Position numbers and translations under genes: made by a program
Part shown: in pieces, positions 15,641-25,524 of the stretch
How the letters are laid out: every line of letters begins with the position of its first letter
Numbering within the stretch: the first letter of the stretch is position 1
The notes under the pieces: generated by a model
What the model saw: only the letters and a program-made list of their open reading frames with translations
Database searches by the model: none
What the model was told of the DNA's origin: nothing
DNA from: Paraphysomonas bandaiensis
Taxonomy: Eukaryota; Chrysophyceae
Assembly: GCA_965644295.1 (NCBI GenBank)
Contig: CBFFRP010000253.1
Location: 1 to 64,000 of the forward strand
Direction of reading: 5' to 3'
Length of the DNA: 64,000 nt

Positions 15641-17200
15641 GTGTGTTGTGTCAAGCGGACGTGGAGGATAAGCAATCCGTTGTCCTATACATTGTGTCTA
15701 CTAGGCATAGAACAAGTGTTCACCAGGGGCAACAAGATGTATGTAGCTGACTTGAGAAATCGGATGGAACAAAACAATGTGAATATTACAACAACGGCCA
15801 TAAAAGAACAACCCCTGCGAGGACAAATTACAGGGGTGAAAGTAGACGTGTGTGGAGCGGGGTCCACATGGACAAGGTCGATCTAAAGAGCAGGAGACTG
15901 AAAGAGACTATAAGATGCGAACAGTCGGGACTGCCGATATCATGGTCAGAAACATAGCGAAGTACTCGAACAGCCGTTTAAATATAAGAAGGCCATCCAC
16001 AGGAACATCTATTGTTGCGCCACGAGTAGCATTCACGGGACGGAAGCCCAATTACAAGAAGGGGCAAGAGATAGCATTCGGTGACTACGTTGAATGTTAC
16101 AACCCTAAGGTTAAGAGCAACGACGCTGAAGTTGATGTATCGCTTTATATCCTACTGGCAACGCTATGGCAGTTGGGTTTTATGAACGCTAAGACATGCA
16201 AACGTGGTTCAACAGACTGTATACGTGGACACATAGTCACTGACTGAGCAATGCAATCAATAATGATGTGTCTGACTATGGCGGCTAAGGAGGGAAGACT
16301 TATAGGCACCATGAACATCGGAGACGCCTTCCTAATTGCTGGATGTCCGATGAAGAAGTCATCATGGAGCTGGGACCTCATACTAACTACAATATTAAAA
16401 AAAGGTGATGCCTGAGGTATCCCCTTATGTTGACACGCCCGGTAAAGTACTAGTCAGACTAGATTATGCTCTGTATGGATGTAACCTTAGGGTTGTGACA
16501 TTCAACATAGTCACCGAACGCTAGCTCTAGCTCCTTCTTGTAATTGGGCCTCCGTCCCGTGAATGCTACTCGTCTTTAGAAACATTAATGAACAAATAGC
16601 TCTTTTCAACTAAATTGTCGACAAGTCCTTCAGATGCACCGGACTCATAGCCTTCGTCTCATGTAGAAGCTGTTTCAGTTCCGCTTATGATAACATCATA
16701 CGTCGGTGAGCCATACTCACGTAATCTCTTCATTACACTTGTGTGATAGGCCCTATACTCTACTGGCCTGACTTTCCCTCCTCCGACGTGTCATTCTCAA
16801 TGCTAGTCTTGTTACTGCTAGTAGTACTGCTGTCGCATTTCACAGTGTGCTCTCCATTGTCTGACTCCTCGTCAATGAGCTCCGGGACCTCACCGTCTCA
16901 TCTAAGTCTCCGCTTTGCCCTCTGTCGACTTCGGTTTGTTGAGCTCCGTTTGCATTCCACACTGATGGAAAAGGGCATACAGGTCTCGTGGTTAAAGTGG
17001 GCAAAGCTACAGTACTCTGTAAGACATCTAAACAACGCATTGTCACCCGCGACTCAACGGAATTGAAACCGGTAGGGGTATCAGACATGCTAATGTAGTG
17101 ATGAAATGTGCAGACTTCATAAGAGGGCAGGGCTACAATATGAACGTACCAAAGGTGCAGCAGGACAACACTTCCATTTTTCTGTAGTAGCGAAGGGCGT
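15641..17200 (+). mobile_element. degenerate Ty1/copia-like pol remnant
   Basis: Fragments in several frames appear in copia pol order. Near 15735-15830 is NKMYVADLRNRMEQNNVN, which I read as the protease-to-integrase region. At 16018-16110 is VAPRVAFTGRKPNYKKG, then YVECYNPKVKSND. Near 16135-16180, in another frame, is CIALYPTGN. At 16270-16340 is an early RT block (MAAKEGRLIGTMNIGDAFL). At 16441-16500 is GKVLVRLDYALYGC, the RT block before the YGC/LWY motif. Near 17145-17170 is VQQDNTS, matching the RNase H QDN motif. Stops and frame changes interrupt every part, so it is dead. LTRs were not identified. Confidence 0.72.
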
Positions 17201-17339
17201 ATGTATTCCACTTTCGCTATTCACTGGAATAATAGAAGTAGTAACGAAATGGTTGATTTTGATATATGTAGTAAAAGTACTGAGAAGTAGAAACCGAGTA
17301 AGAAACCGACACTATGCATTGAATGAAATCTAAGAGAAT

Positions 17340-18240
17340 ATTCCATGGTCTGGAAGGGGATTGGAACCATGGATAGACTCATTCTATATATATGAAAGTC
17401 TGATTACGGTTGCTCATTCAAATACCACTTGTCATTAGTGATATAGTGTATTGAAAGAGCCTAACTTAACCCTAATCGAATAGCTTAGAGACCTCTAAAA
17501 TGCTCGTGTGATAAGTGGGCACGCATTTGCACTGTGGCAGCTAAACTTCATAACTACATCATAGACATGGGTGAGGGTGGGGATAGCGCAATGTCAGCGG
17601 GTCGAGCGGAATGTGATATTCAAGGAGGGAACGCAAGCTTAATGTACTTAAGTGGGAATTTCAATGCAAGTGACGAGATCTAGAACACTAACCGTTCAAG
17701 TCGAGATCACGGTCGACAACTAACACAGTGCCTACACGATGAAGGAGTTTAGGACCTCTTGTGAAAGTTTATAACTGCCTAGTTCCATTTAAATAATAAA
17801 ACAACCATCACTCTAAAACTCCAATACAATAAATCACAATCCCACTCGATGCGTGATGAGATGCACTCCATCATACCGTAAAGCTTTGAATCAACGCCGT
17901 CAGTCCCACCCACTTGATCTCATCGCTTCTCTTGCTGCTGTCTGTTGACTGCAAATAGACAGCATGCCACTCGAAGAAGAGGGTTGAGTGGGTGAACCCA
18001 TGCAGATATATGGAGCGTTATCGTGTCGTGGTGGTGGGATATGCATGGGCTCCTATAGGGATGCATGCACTATGCAATGAATGCTGCTGTGAGGGATCAG
18101 CATGTGATGGATTCATTGAATGATATGCAGGAGTTCATGGAGATTATGCTGTTAGTGTGTCTTATGTTGCTGTGAATGAGTCCTGGAGGCAGACATCAGC
18201 ATCACTGCTACGCTATGGACAAAGCTGCTCATATCAATGA
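17340..18240. other. intergenic, no gene seen
   Basis: Probably the outer part of the retroelement remnant followed by unique sequence. No splice-compatible coding blocks or terminal repeats were recognised. Confidence 0.35.
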
Positions 18241-18241
18241 T

Positions 18242-19171
18242 ACACAGGGATGTATAGATCAGTACACAGGGATGCATAGATCAGTACACAGGGATTGTAT
18301 GTATAGATCAGTACACAGGGATGTATAGATCAGTACACAGGGATGTATAGATCAGTACACAGGGATGTATAGATCAGTACACAGGGATGTATAGATCAGT
18401 ACACAGGGATGTATAGATCAGTACACAGGGATGTATAGATCAGTACACAGGGGTGTATAGATCAGTACACAGGGATTGTATGTATAGATCAGTACACAGG
18501 GATGTATAGATCAGTACACAGGGATGTATAGATCAGTACACAGGGATGTATAGATCAGTACACAGGGATGTATAGATCAGTACACAGGGATGTATAGATC
18601 AGTACACAGGGGTGTATAGATCAGTACACAGGGATTGTATGCATAGATCAGTACACAGGGATGTATAGATCAGTACACAGGGATTGTATGTATAGATCAG
18701 TACACAGGGATGTATAGATCAGTACACAGGGGTGTATAGATCAGTACACAGGGGTGTATAGATCAGTACACAGGGATGTATAGATCAGTACACAGGGATG
18801 TATAGATCAGTACACAGGGATGTATAGATCAGTACACAGGGATTGTATGTATAGATCAGTACACAGGGATGTATAGATCAGTACACAGGGATTGTATGTA
18901 TAGATCAGTACACAGGGATGTATAGATCAGTACACAGGGGTGTATAGATCAGTACACAGGGGTGTATAGATCAGTACACAGGGATGCATAGATCAGTACA
19001 CAGGGATGCATAGATCAGTACACAGGGATTGTATGCATAGATCAGTACACAGGGATGTATAGATCAGTACACAGGGATGTATAGATCAGTACACAGGGAT
19101 GTATAGATCAGTACACAGGGATGTATAGATCAGTACACAGGGATGTATAGATCAGTACACAGGGATTGTAT
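18242..19171. repeat. 22-bp minisatellite, roughly 40 units
   Basis: The unit is GTACACAGGGATGTATAGATCA with a 27-bp variant that carries GATTGTATGTATAG in place of GATGTATAG. G/A (GGGGTG) and T/C (TGCATAG) variants are interspersed. Variant units recur in similar order, for example around 18460-18500 and 18590-18660, which points to block duplications. It ends about 300 bp upstream of the LysM-TLDc start codon. Confidence 0.95.
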
Positions 19172-19476
19172 GTACATGTATATGTAGCCCGTGTACAATG
19201 ATATGTAGCCCGTGTGGGATTGGTCAGTACGATCATATCCCGCCGTTGCATACTTAACATAAACACCACTCGCTCCCTTGCCCTTCATCTCATATCACTA
19301 TAATATTCCGTTGTAAACCATTAATTTCTTTCTTTGTAATTCCTTTCATTACATTGAAGGTTCCTGTAGTTGAAGTGGTGCAATAGAACCCTTTAATCAA
19401 TCAGTTTATCTCTGCTGGCTGAGGTGCATATCTTCCTATAGAAACACAGACTCTACCCTGCAGCAGTACCCTCATA

Positions 19477-20759
19477 ATGGTTCTAGATAACACAGATACT
19501 TCCCTTGCCCAAGATGTATATACTGTACAAGATGGAGACACTCTTGTTGGCATCTCTATCAAGTGTAACGTGTCAGTGGCTCGTATCAAGCAATACAATC
19601 ATTTATACGGCAAAAATAAGATATATTTCGGACAGGTAACACACTGCTGTGTATTCCCTCTTATCTCTAGTTTCATATTATATATAAGGTGATTCGTCTC
19701 AAACCGTATACGGATATAACTGAGAGACCATTCAAGATGCTTGCCGATTGTCATAGAGGTTCTTCGTTTAAAGAGAAGGAGAGATTGCGTGCATCGACTG
19801 CATCAATGAAGAGTTATATAAATAAAATGCCACAACTGTCATCTGATTCTGTGGAAGCGTCATCCTGTGGGTCAGAGATATCTGTTACTGTCACTGAAGC
19901 CGCTCAACCATTGAAGAGTATCTCATCCTTTCGTTACAAAGCAATCAGCGATCCCAACCTGAGTGATAAGGCGAACTGTGGCAAGCTGAAAATAGAAGAT
20001 GAAATTCATATATTTCCGAGACGACGCATAACATACTGGGATAATGTATGCGAGTACTCGGATGACGAGACTGAATCGGTTTGTGACTACGATCAATTCA
20101 CAGATATGGAGTTCTCAAGCTCGCCCTCATCCTCCGTTGACTTGTTACAGCACCAACTGCACTTACCACCCTCAGTTCAGATACAAAATGCTAACAGCAG
20201 CATTCTTAGTAACCGTCAGGTGGGAGCTCTGGCTCGGCGACTTCCTGCCTCACTGCAGCTTGATTCTTGGGTTCCGCTCTACTCACTGCAACTGCACGGT
20301 GCTGACCTGAACTCTTTTTACCAGTGCGCAAAGGGTCACAAGTACACTCTCCTCGTGGTGCGAGCGGAGGACGGCAGTGCGTTTGGAGGATTTGGGTCTG
20401 AACCTTGGCGGCCACAACGACAGCATATGTTTTATGGAGGAGGGGAATGCTTTCTCTTCAGGACACTCAGCGACTCCAAAGCTGACGATGTGGAGGTGTT
20501 CGACTGGAAGTTTGAGAACTATTTTTTCATGTGGAGTAGTCATGAGCAGGTGGCGATGGGTGGCGGAGGGGGGCAATTTGGCTTTGTTCTTGATCCAGAC
20601 TTCCTATACGGCGAAACCAACCCATGTGACACCTTCGGGAACCCTCGCCTTACTCCGCACATACTACCATTCAAGATATCTGACGTTGAGCTTTGGGGGT
20701 TCGAGAGTTTTATAAACACAACCAGTGCCTGTGGTGGTGGATACCGAGAGGCACTATAA
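19477..20759 (+). CDS. LysM-TLDc domain protein (OXR1/NCOA7-like)
   Basis: Two exons, 19477-19635 and 19689-20759, joined in phase, give 409 aa. An N-terminal LysM domain (about residues 11-55: DVYTVQDGDTLVGISIKCNV, then the second hydrophobic half and GQVIRL) has its last beta strand in exon 2. A low-complexity, Ser- and acid-rich linker follows. The C-terminal TLDc domain (about 220-405) shows LPASLQLDSWVPLYSLQLHG, the FGGFGSEPW block, FYGGGECFLF and a closing ELWGFE. This is the architecture of the OXR1/NCOA7/TLDC family, linked to oxidative-stress resistance and, for several members, to V-ATPase regulation. Likely cytosolic, since no signal peptide is visible. The start ATG is the first in frame; an upstream non-coding exon is possible. 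Confidence 0.9.
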
Positions 20760-21954
20760 CTGAACAACGGACATGTTCTCGAGACAAGACCTCACAACAA
20801 GCACGTACTTGAGCTGTTATTTTTGATTGTTACGAAGACATATATTCGAGTTAATATATTTTCTTAAAAGTTTCATGTACTACCTACTGTAGCCCATGCC
20901 AATTTTATCTGATATCAAATTGGGTCTATATGACTCTAATATTTTAAGTGTTATGTTTTATGGTTAAAAGTGAAGCCCGATCTATAGCTGATTAGGCTAA
21001 TCCTATTTTATGAAAATACTTGTCTATGTGAGACAAGTTAACTTGGATAATTAAGTATCATATTTTCCTAAGCTATGAAGGGTTAGTTTGAGGTCTGAGG
21101 TGCAAGCAAATACGAATGTTATGTTTGTCTGTGTCATGTGTTACGCATTACTGCATCAATTGTTACCAGACATCATCTGTGTGTGCAATATGAGCATCTG
21201 TTTTCCCACAGACCACAGATGACAGCATAGCGCATAGCTGCACATGTATATACTCAGTTAGTTTATGTTACTCAATCTTTTGATAACTTCAATATGCATA
21301 CTACGACTAGTTCTCCTCTACCATGCATCTCTTACAGGGCAGGGCTAGTGGGCTCTATATATATGGTATACTCACAGAGCTCTTACAGTTATCCATTAAT
21401 AGTAACCATAGACATGACACGTGTAGACAAATCTTATATTAACTGCTTCTAATGGTAACTAAACACATTCTATTGCATAAGATAAACAACTAAACACTAG
21501 CTTATCTACTCCTCTCTCTCTCTCCCTCCATGGAGTCACTGGTTGGATATATGAGGCATAAGATACTGTAAACCCCCATACAGATACATGTACACACACA
21601 GCATAGAGCAGCCAGTGTCTATATACTGGAGTATTGGACTCAAAACACCCAATTTTTATAAAGAATTCCTAAGAAACACCAAAACCTGGACTAAATACTA
21701 ACTGTATTTTCAGCATTTTCAATTAGTAGAGAAATAAACAAGATTTTTGGGCACATAAATACACCAAAACTACAAAAAAGGAGGAAATATGACTAAAAGT
21801 GGAGGAAATATGTCAAAGTTAGTTTTTCTAGCTTATAAAAATCAGTAAATTTGGATAATATCAATGGTAGACATGAGGGATCCAGTGGGCTGGAGTTCAG
21901 TCCACTTAAACATATGTGTATATGCACCCACATCCCCTCTATAGTGCTATCCAG
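20760..21954. other. AT-rich intergenic region, no gene seen
   Basis: Includes the 3' flank of the LysM-TLDc gene and the 5' flank of the sulfotransferase gene. Only short direct repeats (GGAGGAAATATG, near 21780-21815) stand out. Confidence 0.4.
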
Positions 21955-23435
21955 ATGATGAGATATATCTCACAGTGTAGAGTGATAGTCTTCGTATTGT
22001 TCACATGTCTTCAATGTACACAACAGACTGATCTGAAGGCTAATAAGCGGACGGTAATGGCTCATAGATACATACATATACACACATATAACACACACAC
22101 AGACGCATGTTCCTCCAACAGATGTCACTCCAATGGATCTCATACGCAGTCAGATGTCTCTTGGTCACATGATTGTTGATCAAAATCATAAGATTGCTTT
22201 TTGTCCCGTTGAAAAGGTAGCCGACACACACACACACACACACATACATACACACACGCATACACGCATATGTATATGTATACACATGACTGCATATGTA
22301 TATATATGACTGTATATATATGTAACTCTGACTGTGTATGTATATATATGACTGTGTATGTATATATATGACTGTGTATGTATATATATGTTTTTTACTC
22401 TATTTTTGTTGCAGGTTGCGTCTACCCATATTAGACAGGTACAGGTACTTGTATTACTACTGAAGGAGTAATATTTATGTTCAGCTCTTTTACCGCATGT
22501 CGGGCGATAAACTTTGGTTCATGCCCCCATACCACAAGCCAGGCAACTTAGTTACTTTTACATCAATGAACGACACAAAAAGGACTCATGAGATTATGCA
22601 CGATCCTACATGGATTAAAGCTATATTTTTTCGTGACCCTGCTAAAAGGTAAGTTCGGTGTGTGCTTGAAGTATTGTCATTAACACCTGCAGGTTGCTCT
22701 CTTCATATCTTCACCTTATCAAGAACCCCAAAGCAAGCCCTAGATACAAGACGTACATCAAAAAGTTCAACCGAAGTACCAGCTGGGATGATTTCTGGAG
22801 GCTTGCGACGGAGAAAAATGGATTAGACAATCCCCATTGGAAGGCCCAAGTTTCCTACTGCAATTTCCAGAAGTTTTATTCTCTGGTAAGTGTTCACTTA
22901 CCACTTTGCATTTGAATATAATATATGGTAGTATAACTTCGTGGGGAACTATGAGATGATCAAGGATCATTTTGCTCTGCTTGAGCGCATGGCAGGACTA
23001 CAAAATTTCAGTACGTACTTGTTAACCCCTCTCTGCTGCCGCAAACTAATATCTCTATGTGTGATGCCAGCGGCCTCTGGGTGGGAGATGACGAAACGTA
23101 TACGGCAACCTTGGTCGGCTGGGCATGATATGCAATGGCATATTGACCTGTGGAGGCGTAGGGGCATATCTCTTGAGCCGAACCCAGAAATATCAGGCGA
23201 CTGTATGTGGTGCTCCAACGAGGCCCACCATAAGGCGAGTTACTACTATCTTACCCAACCATTGCGTTAACATTAGTGTCTATACCCACAGAACAATTAT
23301 TCCAGCAATCCGGTAGATAGCTATCTAACCTCCTCTGTATTGCATGGGATCAGAAATAGCCACAGATACCAGAAAGACTACGGTTTCTTTAAAAAGATCA
23401 CCACAATCCCTTTTAACAGAAGCATGTACTTATAG
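21955..23435 (+). CDS. carbohydrate sulfotransferase, HNK-1/Sulfotransfer_2-like
   Basis: Eight exons fit in phase: 21955-22053, 22103-22216, 22415-22438, 22485-22648, 22693-22885, 22932-23010, 23071-23234, 23292-23435, giving 326 aa. The N-terminus has a hydrophobic signal/anchor (VIVFVLFTCLQC), as expected for a Golgi enzyme. The family HxIVD-then-PSB block is read as HMIVDQNHKIAFCPVEKVAS, crossing the 198-nt intron into the 24-nt microexon. The 3'-phosphate-binding block is IFFRDPAKRLLSSY, followed by NPHWKAQ, NFVGNYEMI and the late KDYGFF motif. These enzymes move sulfate from PAPS to glycans, releasing PAP. The usual PK of the 5' loop is EK here. The last intron uses a GC donor (23235). 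The 60-nt intron at 23011-23070 has no stop, so its removal is likely but not certain. Confidence 0.85.
22217..22414. repeat. CA and TATATG simple repeats inside a sulfotransferase intron
   Basis: The intron holds a (CA)n run near 22225-22257 and several copies of GACTGTGTATGTATATATAT. It is the longest intron of the gene. Confidence 0.8.
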
Positions 23436-23725
23436 TACTTGAGGAACTCATCAACATGAGTTACATTTTGGTATTTTCTAATATATATTGCTAATGTGGT
23501 GATACGCTTCTGTGCAATAATCGGAAAGTAATTAGTACGTGCAGTATAGAATGATGCGATTTTGGAATTGATTTTATTTTCTAGACAAGAAGCACACTTG
23601 ATCAAGAGCGAGCTTGCATAGTGTATGTAACATTGGTAAAAAGTTGTAAAAAATTAACCGAATATGTTTATTTCTATAACATCATATACACATCAATCTG
23701 TCTATTATCTATTACCCGTCCCAAG

Positions 23726-24957
23726 CAGGGCCAGTCAAAAATATATTGGATTTCAGTATATTGCAATTATTTATTCTTGCTTGCTACAATATATTGATTA
23801 TTATTTTAGCAAAACTTGGCTTCGCAATATATTGATTTATATTGCTCATGCTAGTGTGTCTGAGAAAATATACTTGATTAAGATCATAATCACTTAACTC
23901 ATCTACTATTATAACATCGAACAATTATGATAACTACCTGCAACGAAGATCACTATTCATGTTCAATACTAGTATTCGTACTGTCTGTCTCTGTAAGGCT
24001 ATTCACCAGATAGTAAACTCCAAACTGCTTTAATTGATGGTGTCATTCTCATACAAATATGTTTGTCTTGTGATCTGTAATAGAATGCCCGTCTAAACAC
24101 AGTCACTAAGGAAGTGCCAGTAAAATGATCGCCATATCCGCCCAAACCCCACTACTAAACAATCACTGTACAGTATACAGTCATAGTCATTACCTACATA
24201 TGCATGTGAGCATGTGAAGAAACTGTTTGTTCTTCTTACTTTAACAGTATAGTCCAGTGGGTTCAGTGGGTTGATTCTCGTATCGGCATCCTTTCTATAT
24301 ATTTTTGTTCAAAGATGCCTGATATATTGAGACAACAATTATGTGTACTTCAGCCGTAGTTGTACTTCAGTAATATAGACGAATTTTGCTTCAATTTATT
24401 TCCGAAAAATAAGATGCATACGCTCCATCTCTGCTCATCATGTGCTTTGATGGATTGTTCATTCCACTGATTTTTCATTGTTTTTGCACAGAGCTACCAA
24501 GAAGTTACGACTACAGCTTCACCCCCAGTGTTGATCGACTACAAGCACATATTCAGTACAACTAATGTTGTGGAGCGTTTGTTCAGCAGAGCCAAGATTA
24601 TCATGACACACTTGCTGCAAGGAATAACCCTACGACCCCTCGAACTGCTGCTGTTCCTTCGCTTCAACAAGCACTTGTGGACGGCAAAGACTGTGCAATA
24701 GGTCATCGATGATGGACTGTCCGATTATAAGAATGAGGACGACAGTGACGAAGAGTTGGAACTAGTTGTTGCATTTTTATTGGGTTTTCATCATTATGTT
24801 GAAACCTCTACTAACTAGTTACTACCGATCGAGCTCATTTCTTCTTAGCGCCCAATATATATCAATGTATTGCAACATATTTAATAATTATTATTGGTCT
24901 TGAAAACATTATTACTATTATTTATTTTTGCTTGCAATATATTGTTGACTGGCCCTG
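23726..24957 (+). mobile_element. internally deleted hAT transposon with TIRs and 8-bp target duplication
   Basis: The left end begins CAGGGCCAGTCAA (23726) and the right end closes with its inverted complement TTGACTGGCCCTG (to 24957). Identical 8-bp direct repeats GTCCCAAG flank it at 23718-23725 and 24958-24965. Both sub-terminal regions contain AATATATTG motifs and a shared block (ATTATTTATTCTTGCTTGC on the left, its near complement on the right). At 1232 bp it keeps only the C-terminal transposase domain, so it is non-autonomous. CAGGG termini and 8-bp duplications are hallmarks of the hAT superfamily. Confidence 0.93.
24540..24701 (+). pseudogene. hAT transposase C-terminal dimerisation domain remnant
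   Basis: The frame reads YKHIFSTTNVVERLFSRAKI, then LELLLFLRFNKHLW and a stop at 24699-24701. The NVVERLFSRAK block corresponds to the conserved catalytic-Glu/dimerisation segment of hAT transposases (S.ERLFS). The BED finger, the catalytic Asp blocks and the CxxH region are all missing within the element, so this is a decayed fragment. Confidence 0.88.
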
Positions 24958-24965
24958 GTCCCAAG

Positions 24966-25524
24966 TGAGCAGCAACAAATCTTTTACGTATCTTACTAAG
25001 CGGATAGACACACACACGCTTACGAATTCATACACCTTTGATGTCTTTGTATTGTTATTGAGTTAATCATCAATATAACCGCACAGCCTAGCCAGCACAT
25101 TGACACCAATTTTAAATCTAAAGTAGCACTTCAATACATTTTCCTGCAGCCATAATAGTAGCTAGTACTTGCAATATGAGACTCGCCGCAACGAAGAACA
25201 AACACAAAAACAGCTACCTGCCGCGTACCATATGAAAGATCTCGCATTGAATTGATAAGATAGCTACATATGGGAACCACTAAAGCTCTCTATTACATGA
25301 ACGGCTTGCAAGTTGTCAGCCTACATCCCATAGATACATTGCATCTATAGGCTTGAATTTTCCATTTCTGCCATAGGGTTTCTGGTTGATGCACCACTTT
25401 CATTACCCTCATTTGCACCATGTCCAGCAGGTTCATTGATAGGTGTGGTCAAACTGGACGACACGGACCTGTTGCGAATTGCATTGAAGAATTCATGAGA
25501 AAGACACATGGGAATTCAAGCGAC
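24966..25524. other. intergenic, no gene seen
   Basis: 3' flank shared by the hAT derivative and the minus-strand membrane-protein gene; no coding blocks. Confidence 0.4.

Noticed and set aside
18242-19171. CRISPR-like appearance of a regular repeat
   Set aside because: Units abut directly with no unique spacers, no cas genes are present and the genome is eukaryotic. It is a minisatellite.
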